From Erinaceus europaeus (Eukaryota; Chordata; Mammalia; Eulipotyphla; Erinaceidae): a stretch of 64,000 bases of DNA. A program made the translations under genes and the position numbers. The stretch is from positions 92,241,516 to 92,305,515 of the forward strand of contig NC_080171.1 of NCBI RefSeq assembly GCF_950295315.1, read 5' to 3'. The notes under the pieces are model-generated. The model saw nothing but the letters and a program-made list of their open reading frames with translations. It was not told where the DNA came from and searched no databases. Numbering within the stretch: position 1 is the first letter of the stretch; each line of letters begins with the position of its first letter. Positions 17,656 to 29,199 of the stretch are shown here, one piece after another.

Positions 17656-17707
17656 ACCTTAGTGCCCTACATTTACTTACTTAGGTTCAGTGTTGGAAAC
17701 CATCCCT

Positions 17708-17996
17708 TTTTTTTTTAAATTTTTTTAAATTTATTTATTCCCTTTTGTTGCCCTTGTTGTTTCATTGTTGTAGTTATTATTGCTGTTGTCGTTGTTGGAT
17801 AGGACAGAGAGAAATGGAGAGAGGGAGGGGAAGACAGAGAGGAGGAGAGAAAGATAGACACCTGCAGACCTGCTTCACCGCCTGTGAAGCGACTCCCCTG
17901 CAGGTGGGGAGCCGGGGTTCGAACCAGGATCCTTATGCCGGTCCTTGTGCTTTGCGCCACCTGCGCTTAACCCGCTGCTACAGCCCGACTCCCGGA
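17708..17996 (-). repeat. Family-B SINE
   Basis: Minus-oriented: 'CCCTTTTGTTGCCCTTGTTG', core 'CTTCACCGCCTGTGAAGCGA', end 'CTGCTACAGCCCGACTCCC'. Little diverged. Confidence 0.93.
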
Positions 17997-18450
17997 AACC
18001 ATCCCCTTTAATGGACTCTGGCAGCATCGCTATTGATGGCCAGGAAGTTGTCTTTCGACATCTACAACTTCAGCACATCAGTAATACACGTACCTGCAAG
18101 AGGAGGCAGTACTTAGAGGAGTACTAGGATGCTCCCAGAGTACTCTTATCTTTTCTAAACTTGTATTTTCTTTACTTGGAGGGAAAGAAGAATAATAGGT
18201 TGAGTTTCTTCCACCCTCCCTATGGATTGGGGGGAGGAGTGTTAAGTAATATTCATTAGAACCGAGTGGGCTTTGACACTATGATGGTGAAGATGATGCT
18301 GGTGAGTTGGTACCCAGAAACAATGGTTCCTTGCTCTTGCATGGCCTTGTTAGCCCTCCCACATCCCCCATCTCTTGATGACTGAGAAAACAGTGTGCCC
18401 ACCCAAGATAAGGAGCTGGTCATTAAGGAAATCTGCCATTAAGAAACACA
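17997..18450. other. Intergenic, unclassified
   Basis: No SINE or L1 is seen. A 60-codon frame (17,945-18,127) does not match a family I know. Confidence 0.45.
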
Positions 18451-18451
18451 A

Positions 18452-18742
18452 AGCCGGGAGTCGAGCGCAACGGGTTAAGCGCAGGTGGTGTAAAGCACAA
18501 GGTCCGGTGTAAGGATCCCGGTTCGAGCCCCTGCTCCCCACCTGCAAGGGAGTCGCTTCACAGGCGGTGAAGCAGGTCTGCAGGTGTCTATCTTTCTCTC
18601 CCCCCTCTGTCTTCCCCTCCTCTCTCCAATTCTCTCTGTCCTATCCAACAACGATATCAACAACAACAGTATAACTACAACAATAAAACAACAAGGGCAA
18701 CAAAAGGGAATAAATAAATAAATATTTTTTAAAAAAGAGAAA
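18452..18742 (+). repeat. Family-B SINE
   Basis: 'GCCGGGAGTCGAGCGCAACG' start, B-box 'GGTTCGAGCCCC', 'CTATCCAACAACGATATCAA' linker, 'GGGCAACAAAAGGGAATAAA' end. Confidence 0.94.
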
Positions 18743-19830
18743 AACACAAAGCTTCCCAGACTTGCTTTCCCAGGATCATCATTTAGGGCTTCTTGCCAGA
18801 GTTGATACCAATGTGAAATACACCAGTTCTCTCCCAAAGCCACCTATGAGATAAGCCACACCAATGACCTCCACAACATGTGGCTTTGTGGTTCCTCCCT
18901 AAGACTTCATAAGAAGCACTGCTGCAGCTTCCTACGCCTTCCCCATGTATCTTGCTTGTAGTTTTCAAAATTGTATTGCAATTGCCTTCAAGGACATTTG
19001 CTTTAATTGGTCCTTGCCCTCTCTTTGGAAAAGTGAAGTCTTCTTTTCTATAAACTTTCTCCACCTCAGATCTGTTTTCCACTATTTACCTATTACACAT
19101 GACAAACCAATACAGAGACCATACCTGATGTCTCAGCTGGTAGGCAACATGGCAACACATTCCAGACTTAGCACCACCCACAAACAGCAGGACATCTGAC
19201 CTGACACAGTAACACCCACCTTCATCTGAGCAAATTATGAAGATTGGAAGATTGAGATGGGGCTAAAAGTCTATACAAGCACCTTCCCAGAAGCCTACTG
19301 GTCCCCTCTTCCTGATACCAGTTTCTCTTTAGGAGCACACCCCTGAGGGAGGGGGGAGGCGGGATGGTATGGAAGGGAGTCTGACATAACCTTTCTATTG
19401 TTTCTTTCCTCTTTCCTTTAAATTGTTTATAGTTGGGGGATGGCAGTAGAGAAGTATAGATGTTTTGCATTGTCTGTATCAATGTTATTGAATACTTGGG
19501 GTTTCTTAGAGATCATGTGCATAAATGTGCACATCTTCTCCCTCTGTTCTCTGTGTCTCTCTCCTCTCTCTCTTTCATTCCACTTACCACCATGTCTGCC
19601 CTGTGCATTGTAAAATCATCACTGTCAAAATGATGTGGTAGTCCCAAGAGTATCTTAGTAACATCATGAGCAGAGTAGGCACAATAGTTTACCAGACCAA
19701 AAAAAAAATTTCCTTTTCAAGTCTAGGAGACATAAATAAATATGTGACAATATAGCAGGAAGTGATACATATGATATAGCAAGGATAAGGTGTGAGTGAA
19801 ATGAATGAGGATGGTAAAAAGATACAAAGT
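18743..19830. other. Intergenic, about 1.1 kb, unclassified
   Basis: This stretch is free of the common SINEs. Its composition and short ORFs (for example 18,783-19,082 minus, 99 codons) suggest an old, unidentified interspersed element or unique DNA. I cannot assign it to a family. Confidence 0.45.
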
Positions 19831-19832
19831 CC

Positions 19833-20108
19833 CAGGGAGTCCAGTGGTACCGCAGTGGGTTAAGGGCACATGGCACGAAGTGCAAGGACCAGCATAAGGA
19901 TCCCTGTTTGAGCCCCCAGCTCCCCAACTGCAAGGGGGGATTGTTTCAGAGGTGGTGAAGCAGGTCTACAGGTGTCTTTCTCTGGCCACCCCTTTTTCTT
20001 CCCCTCCTCTCCCAATTTCTCTCTGTCCAATCTATCAATAGCAACAGCAATAAGAACAACAATGATAAACATCAAGGGCAACAAAAGAGAAAAAATGGCC
20101 TCAAGGAG
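19833..20108 (+). repeat. Family-B SINE, left part (hosts the LTR)
   Basis: 'CCAGGGAGTCCAGTGGTACC' start, core 'CCCCAACTGCAAGGGGGGAT', 'GGGCAACAAAAGAGAAAAAA', then the beginning of the 3' module up to the LTR insertion point. Confidence 0.92.
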
Positions 20109-20659
20109 TGTGGTGATGCAGTATATTGGCGACCATGGATGGAAGTCCTGACACAATGCTGACGTCAGCCTTGGCGACAGAGTATGCAGTGGTCTGCGCA
20201 GGTACATGGGGGACTGTGGGTGGATCCAGTCTGTGCTGGTGTACAAAGAAAAGTACAGCCAGCTGGAACTCATGCTTTTTGGCTGCTGCTTCTCCTGGTC
20301 AGAAGCATCTCGACGGAGGTGCTCCAGGCATCCATCCGCCATGGCTACTTCTCCTGGGAACTGACACCTAAGACTCTGCTAGCCGGTAAACTTTTAGACC
20401 CCTCAACAGCCATGAGCAACCTTTACCAGAGCTGATTATTGTTTATCTTATGGGACTAAACTTTTGATAACTATATTTAGACTTTATAGACCTAGCAAAC
20501 TCTTAACCCTTGATGATAAGTGCTTATTTTGCCTTTTACCAGTTTCACCCTAATAAACCTTGTATTGTTTAAACCAGTTGTTCCCAGCTCCCCGTTGTGA
20601 ATCCTTTCACACACCACAGAAGCCCCCATCAAAACCCCTTTTTAAGTTACGTAACAACA
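20109..20659 (+). mobile_element. Solo LTR of an endogenous retrovirus, inside a SINE
   Basis: It starts TGTGGTG, ends AACAACA (TG...CA), is 551 bp long, and carries an AATAAA at 20,552-20,557 near its 3' part, as in an LTR R region. A full CRE-like TGACGTCA lies at 20,160-20,167 in the U3 part. It interrupts a SINE whose two halves continue each other, with a 6-bp duplication (AAGGAG at 20,103-20,108, CAGGAG at 20,660-20,665). No gag, pol or env remains. A 6-bp duplication is typical of class II (betaretrovirus-like) elements; the class is inferred. Confidence 0.85.
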
Positions 20660-20760
20660 CAGGAGCAGTGTATTCATAGTGCAGGCACAGAGCCCCAGCA
20701 ATAACCCTGGAGGCAAAAATAAAATAAAATAAAATAAAATAAAATAAAATAAAATAAAAT
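20660..20760 (+). repeat. Family-B SINE, right part after the LTR
   Basis: The 3' module resumes 'CAGGAGCAGTGTATTCATAG' through 'AATAACCCTGGAGGCAAAAA' and ends in the AAAAT microsatellite. Confidence 0.92.
20715..20760. repeat. (AAAAT)n microsatellite
   Basis: About nine AAAAT units form the tail of the SINE that hosts the LTR. Confidence 0.95.
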
Positions 20761-21261
20761 ATTCTGACTCAAAATCATGTTTCAACCCATTCAGAACCTG
20801 CAGCTATACTCTGGCATGACTGTTTATCTGATGATACCATGTCCATGAAGAGATAAAACTATTTCTAGAAGTAAATTCAAAGTCAAGTTTCAGTGTAACT
20901 TCCCAAAGCCCAAAGTATTATTGGTTTGGTTTTGTTTGTTTCAGTTCTATGAACCTTGGAGGTTGAAAGGTCACTTTTAATTAGTCAATTGCCTCCAAAT
21001 CCCCATTTTGTACAAGTAGCTTGAGTTCTTCTTACCTTTGTCTCTAGTGTTTCTATAAACATCCTTGTTTCCCTAGTGTCATCTAAATTTTCCCGTATTA
21101 CAGAGGCAACAGAAATGACAGCTTCAGTCACATTCTTATTACAAGAATGTCTGCCAAAAGATTCTATGAAGTATGGGCAAAGTACAGAATAAAGCTATGT
21201 ATAAATTAATTGTAACTTACATGTTTTTCTTATACATTGTACTTTTCCAAAAATATTTTTT

Positions 21262-21510
21262 TTCCATCAGGGTTATTTCTTGGGCTCAGTGCCTGCATGA
21301 TGAATTCACCACTCCTGATGGCTTTTTTGTTTGTTTGTTTGTTTGTTTGTTTTTATAGAGCAAAAAGGAATGGGGGAGGTAGAGAAAAAGAGAGATACCT
21401 GCAGCTCTGCTTCACTACTCTTGAAGCTTCCTTCCTGCAGGTGGGGAGAACTCAAATCCTTGGTCATGGTTATGTGAGTGTTCAACTGGGTGTGCCACTG
21501 CCCAGCCCAG
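21262..21510 (-). repeat. tRNA-derived SINE, long form
   Basis: Minus-oriented: 'GGGCTCAGTGCCTGCATGAT', (GTTT)n linker, core 'CTTCCTTCCTGCAGGTGGGG', end 'GTGTGCCACTGCCCAGCCC'. Confidence 0.9.
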
Positions 21511-22024
21511 TTCCAATGCCCCATTCTCATCTTAGCCTGGGCAAAATAGGGGTGTGAACTAGACCCGTCTCCTTTTGTCTCTTAGTCTGACCCTTCTTAC
21601 CTGGTCTTGTCATTAGATGAAGGGGTCAGATCCTTAAGGTTGTCAAAAAGCCAAGGATCTTGCAAAGACCCTTACCCTCTTACAGGATTTCACCCATTGT
21701 GTAACTATGGTGGGGAGACTAAGCCTAGAGTGTTCAGAGACTGGATTGAGATGAGTCAAAATAAAAACCCCAGGTCCTCACTACCTCACCTTTATTGTTT
21801 AGTTTTCAGACTGTGATAATATTGAGAATGGGTCTTTGAAATACACACTGGAAAATATCAGTAATTTATGACAAATTACCATGACTTTTAACCCCAAAAT
21901 GTGTAACCTCTTACTGTTGTAAAATCCACTTTGTATGTTGTTTTTGATGGTCTATAAACCATACCTACAAAGGCAACACATTCACAAACCTCAGTATCAT
22001 TGAAAGATAAATGTTTAATTAATC

Positions 22025-22140
22025 CAGCTAATAATCAAATGAGCTCTTATAAGTTTCAAGTACTTTACATGTATTAGATGTATTAACTCACTCAATCTTC
22101 ACAGAAATATTTTGCTGTGGAAGGTGCTTATTGAGTTGAA
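22025..22140 (+). repeat. MIR fragment
   Basis: 'CAAGTACTTTACATGTATTA' then 'TTAACTCACTCAATCTTCAC' matches the 5' half of MIR (…CACTTTACATGCATTATCTCATTTAATCCTCAC). Confidence 0.65.
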
Positions 22141-22439
22141 CAGAGCAGACAAGTTTGTTGCTTATAATTGGTCTGTTCTATCAGACCCCTGCCTTGATGT
22201 AGAAGAGCCCAAGAAGGTGTCACTGGACACCTCTCCCTGCATGTGAGAAAAATAAGACCAAATATTCTTTGCATCTGTTCCTTTCAGTCACATATCAATG
22301 ACTCTGCTTGATTGTACAATAACTCCAGATGCATCTATTGCATTTAAGAGAAGCAGCTTTACTAACCAATAATTTAAAATACTTAAGAGTTAAATGGAAT
22401 CTTGAAGTCAGGAAAGGCAATGATTTCTGTGTAATTTTT

Positions 22440-22702
22440 CTTTTCTTTTTTTTTTCTTTTTTAAAATTTTTAAAAAATATTTATTCCCTTTTGTTGCCCT
22501 TGTTGTTTTATTGTTGTAGTTATTATTGATGACGTTGTTGTTGGGTAGGACAGAGAGAAATGGAGAGAGGAGGGGAAGACAGGGATGGGGAGAGAAAAAT
22601 AGACACCTGCAAACCAGCTTCACTGCTTGTGAAGCAACTCCCCTTCAGGTGGGGAGTCGGGGGCTCGAACCAGGATCCTTATGCCGGTCCTTGCACTTTG
22701 CC
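22440..22702 (-). repeat. Family-B SINE, left part (hosts the L1)
   Basis: Minus-oriented: 'TCCCTTTTGTTGCCCTTGTT', core 'GACACCTGCAAACCAGCTTC', up to 'TATGCCGGTCCTTGCACTTT', where the L1 target site begins. The remaining promoter end is at 25,330-25,358. Confidence 0.93.
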
Positions 22703-25329
22703 CGCAACCCACTCTTTTTTTTTTTAAATTTTTTATTTAAGAAAGGATTAATGAACAAAAACATAAGGTAGGAGGGGTACAACTCCACACAATTCCCACC
22801 ACCCAATCTCCATAACCCACCCCCTCCCATGATAGTTTTCCCATTCTCTAGCCCTCTGGGAGCATGGACCCAGGGTCGTTGAGGTTTGCAGAAGGTAGAA
22901 GGTCTGGCTTCTGTAACTGCTTCCCCGCTGAACATGGGCGTTGACTGGTTGATCCATACTTCCAGTCTGCCTCTCTCTTTCCCTAGTAGGGTGTGTCTCT
23001 GGGGAAGCTGAGCTCCAGGACACATTGGTGGGGTCTTCAATCCAGGGAAGCCTGGCCAGCATCCTGGTGGCATCTGGAACCTGGTGATTGAAAAGAGAGT
23101 TAACATACGAAGCCAACAATTTGTTGAGCAATCATGGATCCCAAGCTTGGAATAGTGGAGAGGAAGTGTTAGGGAGGTACTCACTGCAAACTCTAGTGTA
23201 CTTCTGCTTTCAGGTATATATTTTGCAGTAGTTTATGGATACGTGTGAACATAAGCTCTCTCTCACAGAAACTGGTGTATATCTAGGTTATGGGACTTTG
23301 TTAGAAAGTGAACTACCTGAGATGAAATTAGAGTGTACTATAAAAGGAAAGGTCTCACCCGAGTAATGAAGCTGAAAGGTTGTCATTACACACGTGAAGT
23401 CTCTGGACACAGTCTGAGGTGAAGCATGTTGAGGTGGCAATCGTTGCGTTGGTTAGGTTGTGATCGGCGGATACAATATTATTTGGTTTGGATTGGGAAA
23501 TGCATACGGGAAAGTGGGCCCTATCCAAGGGTTCCAGGACTGGGGGAAGTAGGGGCTCTATAGTGGAGATGTGAGGTTCCTGCTGTCTTAGGGTTCAAAA
23601 AGACAATTGATAGTTAATGTTATCATCACATTATTTGTTAATTGGGTTAACTTTGAAAAGTCCTTTTGTTATGGTTTGCTGTACAGTATCCAGTATCTTG
23701 TATATAGCTGTGCTATTGGATGCTTCTAATCTACTTGGTCTAGGCTTTTGAGAGAGTCCGCATATCAAATACACAGCCTATGTATTAAAAAGATTCAGTT
23801 TGTGTTTTGAGAAACTTTGAGACATACAATTGATTTTCCCCCTCATATTAATTAACTACTGATTTATATGTCTACATTTTTCTAGGAGTATACATAAACA
23901 CCATTCCCACCACCAAAGGACTGTGACCCATCCCTCCCGCCCACTCCCACCCCCCACTGGCCCAGGAAGCTGCATGTCTACCCTTCACCACTGGGTTTTT
24001 ACTTTGGTGCCCTACTTACAATTTGGTCAGGTCCTGCTTTTAGTTTCCCTTTCAGATCTTCTTACTCAACTTCTGTTGATGAGTGGGATCATCCCATACT
24101 CATCTTTATCTTTCTGACTTAGTTCACTTAACCTAATTCCTTCTAGCTCTGTCCAAGATGGGTCAGAGAAGGTGGGTTCATTGTTTTTGATAGCTGCATA
24201 GTATTCCATTGTGTATATATACCACAGCTTTCTCAGCCACTCATCTGTTGTTGGGCACCTGGGTTGCTTCCAGGTTTTAGCTATTATGAATTGTACTGCT
24301 ATGAACATAGGAGTACACACCTCTTTTTGGTTGGGTGTTATGGAGTCCTTGGGGTATAACCCCAGGAGAGGAATTACTGGATCATATGGAAGGTCCATGT
24401 CTAGCCTTCTGAGAGTTTTCCATACTGCTCTCCACAGAGGCTGTACCAATTTACATTCCCACCAGCAATGTAAAAGGGTTCCTCTGTCCCCACATCCTCT
24501 CCAGCATTAGTTGCTGCTGTCCTTTTTGATGTATGCCATTCTTACAGGAGTGAGGTGGTATCTTAGTGTTGTCTTAATTTGCATTTCTCTGACAATCAGT
24601 GACCTAGAGCAGTTTTTCATATGTTTGTTAGCCTTTTGGATCTCCTCTGAGGTGAATGTTTTGTTCATATCCTCTGCCCATTTTTGGATGAGGTCATTTG
24701 CTTTTTTGGTGCTAAGTTTGCTGAGCTCTTTATATATTTTGGTGATTAGTTTCTTGTCTGATGTCTGGCATGTGAAGATCTTCTCCCATTCTGTGAGGGG
24801 TCTCTCTGTTTGTTTAATAGTTTCTTTGGATGTGCAGAAGCTTTTCAATTTGATGTAGTCCCATTGGTTTGTTTCTGCTTTAGTCTTCCTTGCAATTGGG
24901 TTTGATTCATCAAAGATGTCCTTGAGGTGTATGTGGGAAAGTGTTTTACCAATGTTTTCCTCTAAGTATTTGATTGTTTCTGGTCTGACATCTAGGTCTT
25001 TGATCCATTTGGAGTTGATTTTTGTTTCTGGTGAGATAAAGTGGTTCAATTTCATTCTTCTGCATGTTTCAACCCAGTTTTCCCAGCACCATTTATTGAA
25101 GAAAGCCTCCTTTTTCCATTTAATCCTTTGGGCCCCCTTATCAAAGACTAGATGCCCATAGGTGTTGGGATTTACTTCTGGGCTTTCAATTCTGTTCCAC
25201 TGGTCTGTGTGCCTATTTTTGTTCCAGTACCATGCTGTTTTGATGATGATGGCTTTATAATATAGTTTAAGGTCTGGGAGTGTGATGCTTCCATTTCTGT
25301 TTCTTTTCCTTAAGATCGCAACCCACTCT
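22703..25329. repeat. L1 target-site duplications
   Basis: A 13-bp repeat CGCAACCCACTCT occurs at 22,703-22,715 and 25,317-25,329, immediately outside the L1. When one copy and the L1 are removed, the host SINE reads continuously into '...TTAACCCACTGCGCTACC'. Confidence 0.93.
22716..25316 (-). mobile_element. L1 LINE, 5'-truncated, ORF2 C-terminus plus long 3' UTR
   Basis: On the minus strand it begins inside ORF2 ('[14 protein letters not shown]', '[12 protein letters not shown]', '[17 protein letters not shown]', '[15 protein letters not shown]') and runs through the C-terminal part ('[19 protein letters not shown]'), followed by an approximately 1.3-kb 3' UTR and a poly(A) (T-run at 22,715-22,724). 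A TAA replaces the Lys codon expected before 'CWRGCG' near 24,503, so ORF2 is broken. The L1 sits in a SINE and is flanked by CGCAACCCACTCT duplications. It lacks the endonuclease and most of the reverse transcriptase and cannot move by itself. Confidence 0.95.
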
Positions 25330-25358
25330 TAACCCACTGCGCTACCACCCGACTCCCT
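25330..25358 (-). repeat. Family-B SINE, right part after the L1
   Basis: 'TAACCCACTGCGCTACCACC' then 'CGACTCCC': the promoter end of the SINE that begins at 22,440. Confidence 0.93.
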
Positions 25359-25361
25359 TTC

Positions 25362-25550
25362 TTCTTCTTTTTTTAATCTTTATTTATTGGATAGAGATAG
25401 CCAGAAATTGAAAGGGAAGGGGAAGATAGGGAGAGAGACAGAGAGAAACCTGCAGCCTTGCTTCACCATTTGCAAAGCTTTCCCCCTACAGGTGGGGACC
25501 AGGAGCTTAAACCCAGGTCCTTGCGCACTGTAACATATGCACTCAAATAT
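25362..25550 (-). repeat. tRNA-derived SINE
   Basis: Minus-oriented: 'TTATTTATTGGATAGAGATA', core 'CTTTCCCCCTACAGGTGGGG', end truncated near 'ACATATGCACTCAAATATGG'. Confidence 0.85.
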
Positions 25551-25954
25551 GGTCCCTCTCTTTGTTGTCTTTATTTGCATTTTCTGATAATCTGTGACTT
25601 TAAACATTTCTTCCTATGTTTAAAAAATGTTTTTATTTTTAAAATTGACCCTCTGGATATCTTCTGGTGAAGATTATGTCTATGAATGATGCTATTGTCT
25701 TGGGCTTCCCCAAAGTCTCCATCTAACTGCACAGAACTTTAAGTCTCTAGGTACTATTGGGATGACTGGTAGATAGGTTAATGAGTCTTGTAATTAACTC
25801 TTCATTTGTTTGTTTTCCCTTCTAGACTACAAATTCCATAAGAAGAGGTAATGTCTAACAAATACAAATGGGGATATATATAATAGAACTTACAATGACT
25901 AAAAGGCACTCAGACATTCAACAAACTGTTGTCAGATGATAGAATAATGAATAC

Positions 25955-26165
25955 ATGATCCAATGTGTCCTGGAACCACACCTCCCCAGAGCCCTACTCA
26001 CTAGGAATAGGTAGAGACCAGCTGGGGGTATGGATCAACCTATCAATGCCCATGTCCAGCAGAAAAGCAATTATAGAAGCCAGGCCTCTGACCTACTGCA
26101 CCCCAGGTATCTTTGGTCCATACTCTCAGAGGGGTAAAGAATAGGGATGCTTCCAGTGCTCTGAT
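25955..26165 (+). mobile_element. Old L1 3' UTR fragment
   Basis: The segment 'TGTCCTGGAACCACACCTCC' through 'AAATAATAATAATTA' is a diverged plus-strand version of the 3' UTR seen at 22,800-23,080 ('CCTCCCCAGAGCCCTACTCA', 'CAACCTATCAATGCCCATGT'). It ends in an A-rich tail. Confidence 0.75.
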
Positions 26166-26169
26166 TTAA

Positions 26170-27825
26170 AAAAATAATAATAATTACATGATACAGATTC
26201 AGGTTGGAAACAAAACTCAGAGACAAAGAAGTTCAGGGTTTACCTGAGTTGATTTGGTTTGTACTTGAGCACACAGGCCTTTCCCAGGTCTCTTTAGAGA
26301 TGACTCAAATTAATAAGGCTAGGCCCAAATTCCTCAAGTGTTATCTCTACACATCTTGACACTGGAAATAGCCCAAGATTAATGTGTGTAATATTGTTAT
26401 GAGTTACTAGACACCATAGGTCTTTCCTATTCTGAACCTAAACATGATTCACACGGAACACCACCAAGTCATGAATTCTACTCCATTGTCACAGTATCTT
26501 ATTTTTGTGTATCTCTGACTAAATCACAATCTTTCTGAAGGCAGAAACTATGTCTAACTTATTCATCCATACATTACCACAGACTAGTACATAATAGGGT
26601 TTTACTATGTATAGACAAAAAAGTAAAAAGAGGAAGAGATGGAGCAAAAACAAAAACCAAGCACAGTATATTAATGGAAACTTATTGAGGGCTTTGCAAG
26701 CCAGAACCAAGAAATCTGATGTTTCACACAGTGCAGACCATCCTATACTCATGCCCAAAGTGAGATCATTTTTACATGTCAAGATTGACAGATGTTGAGT
26801 GCAGAGTTTTGCTTTTAGATACAGAATAGGATGTTTTTACTTTACAAACTACACTTCACTCAGTAAGATTTGGAATAAATAAGCAAAATTACAAAAAATA
26901 AGCAAAATTTTAATATGCCTGTAACTAAGCAAAATTTTAAAGTCACACTAGCAAGTAAGGTATAAAAAGAAATGGCAGTAGTAGAATCTGTCATCCCTAC
27001 TCTGACAATTAATTATTCTCTAAATCAAATATGCAAAATGTCTGAATTGGTTGTGAAACACAAGGCAAGTTAAAACAAACAGAATAGCTTTACTATAATC
27101 TGGATAACTGGATCATTCTGCTATGGCTAGTATTTGTATTGTAAATACAACTCAGGACAGTGACAGCTTCATATTAAATAATTAATACAAATTAGTCTGG
27201 CATGAAAGAGCTCCATCACTCATTTCCTACCCTTATTCCTCATCTGTGGAGGAAGGGCCTTTTTAGGACCTCATATGCTAAGAGATAAGAGAGGCAGTAA
27301 ACATTAAACATAAGTAAATGGAGATTTTTTTCCTCTGATGGCTCTAAGACCTGTATGTGGATAGAGGAAAATTAGTTCAGGTGAGACTGGAGAATACCCA
27401 GCAAAGGCTAACTGGATATAAACCAAGATTATCCTTGGGGAAAAAAAAACACATCCTTCAGTTGCGTATAGTTGATGGCAATGAATAAGAGACCTAAATC
27501 AATACATCACGATTTGCTAAAAGTGAATCCCATAATAATAATAATGGATAATGAATATCACTATAGATTTTAAGAAGGATAGTGAGGCTTCACAATAAAT
27601 CTAATTCTATGGTGGTAAAAAGAGTTAAACCAAAAGTAATAGAAATTGCTGAACCCCAGCAATGGGCACACTCCAAACTAATAAATGTCACCTGAATTGT
27701 GATTTGAAAAAAGGATATATATATATATATATTTTTTTTTAATTAAAAACTGTGGAGTTTTGTTATTGCATAAATGTGTGGATGATGCCCCCTGTTGGCA
27801 ATCATCTGAATCCATCTTTAAAGTG
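26170..27825. other. Intergenic, about 1.6 kb without recognised repeats
   Basis: AT-rich unique-looking sequence; only a short (TA)n stands out. The open frames here are short and unremarkable. Confidence 0.5.
27714..27740. repeat. (TA)n tract
   Basis: Short (AT)n followed by a T-run, in intergenic DNA with no other recognised element. Confidence 0.85.
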
Positions 27826-28147
27826 AGTGTCTAAGAAATTTACAAGGGCCAGATGTGGTATAACTAGGGCCCTTTTTGCAGAATTAGTTTCTTCACTCCA
27901 GATTTTTGCATCATACATATTGATCTACGTAACACTCATTTCACTACCAAGCTCTTCTCCTGGGCCCCCTTCTCCTGAGATTTGCACAAACTGTCCCTTT
28001 TGCCCTGAAAACTCTTCCCTACTCTACTCTCCTTGATTATTTTCTTCTTCCAGACCTAGGATGAGATGCCACTTCTGGGAAACAATTTATCTAAGAATAA
28101 AATAACTAAAACCCACTTCTGGGAAACATTTATCTAAGAATAAAATA

Positions 28148-28295
28148 ACTAAAACATATTGAGAACTTACTATGGAGAAGATACTCAAAGTGCTTTCACT
28201 TCACATGCATTAAATTTTGTAAGGAGCAGGATAATTGTAAGAAGTTGGTATGATTATCCCATGTCATGGATGAAGAAACTGAAGTACTGAAAGAG
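28148..28295 (+). repeat. MIR fragment
   Basis: 'TTGAGAACTTACTATGGAGA' through 'ATGGATGAAGAAACTGAAGT', the order of the MIR consensus. Confidence 0.75.
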
Positions 28296-28405
28296 GGAAT
28301 TTCTGAAACAGAAAAGGATAATAAACTCTATGATGAAATCAGAAAGAAACTGACAACAAGAAAACAGTGAGGAGGGAGAGGAAATCACTTTAAAGTTAAG
28401 AATTG

Positions 28406-28545
28406 TGTTGGGAAGACGGCATGCATAATAGCTATGCAAAAGACCTTCATGCCTGAGACTCTGAAGTGCCCAGTTCAGTCCCCCACACCACCATAAGCGA
28501 GAGCTGAGTAGTGCCCTGGTTAAAAAACAAACAAACAAAAAGTTA
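28406..28545 (+). repeat. Second SINE family (short type)
   Basis: 'GAAGACGGCATGCATAATAG', 'CATGCCTGAGACTCTGAAGT', 'CCACCATAAGCGAGAGCTGA'. Confidence 0.88.
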
Positions 28546-29199
28546 ACTAAAATTTGAAAGAATTGTGCTGGAACTGGGGTCTTTTGAGCCAGCAAGCTGT
28601 CAAAGGTAGAGGGTTATGGTATGACAGCAAAGGAGATTTTCGGAGCTAGTAGAGTGAGTCTCTGAGGATGACATTGTCCAGGATACAAACTCTGAAATAG
28701 AAGGTTGACTAGAGGAAGGGGTCTTGGTGATAATATTTCAAAACATTTCACTGTATGACCTGGGCCTTTAATACTAAGTGCCAAATTTAGGCCATCCCCA
28801 ACTAAACTCCTCCGAAGCCTCTTGTAGTAGCTTTCTCCTCATCAACCAAAGTTGATGTCTGCCCTCTACAGCCCTCAGGAATAACTGCTACTGGGAATGC
28901 CAAACTGGTCTGGCTTCCTCATCCAAGGTGTGATTGCTCAGCGGTTTACGCATGTGAATCAGAAGGTGGCAAGTCACCTCTGAAACAGGCCGCGAGAGAA
29001 AAAGTCAAAACCTGGGTCAGCAGCCAGCATCAGAAATTGAGGGAGTAAGGGAGCTGGAGGCCTCTCAGGTCGCCTTCTGCCCCAGATCCCAGGGGTGCAC
29101 CTGAGTCTAGGCAGGAGATGTCTGCAGCTTAGCTTCAGCTACAGGGGACGCGTGAGTGTGTGGCTGCAGCAGGAAATCTCCCCTCCCACAAGATAAACA
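28546..29199. other. CNTRL 5' flank
   Basis: A repeat-poor stretch rising in GC content towards the CpG island. No exon is recognised. Confidence 0.5.

Noticed and set aside
20109..20659. Coding remnant of an endogenous retrovirus
   Set aside because: Only LTR features are visible; the open frames are short and match no gag, pol or env domains.
22645..23184. 179-codon minus-strand ORF
   Set aside because: It crosses the junction of an L1 3' UTR and a SINE. The other frame over the same stretch is also open, as expected for noncoding repeat DNA.
24066..25055. Long minus-strand ORFs that look like intact protein genes
   Set aside because: They are the C-terminal part of L1 ORF2 ([24 protein letters not shown]), with a stop between them and no endonuclease or most of the reverse transcriptase domain.
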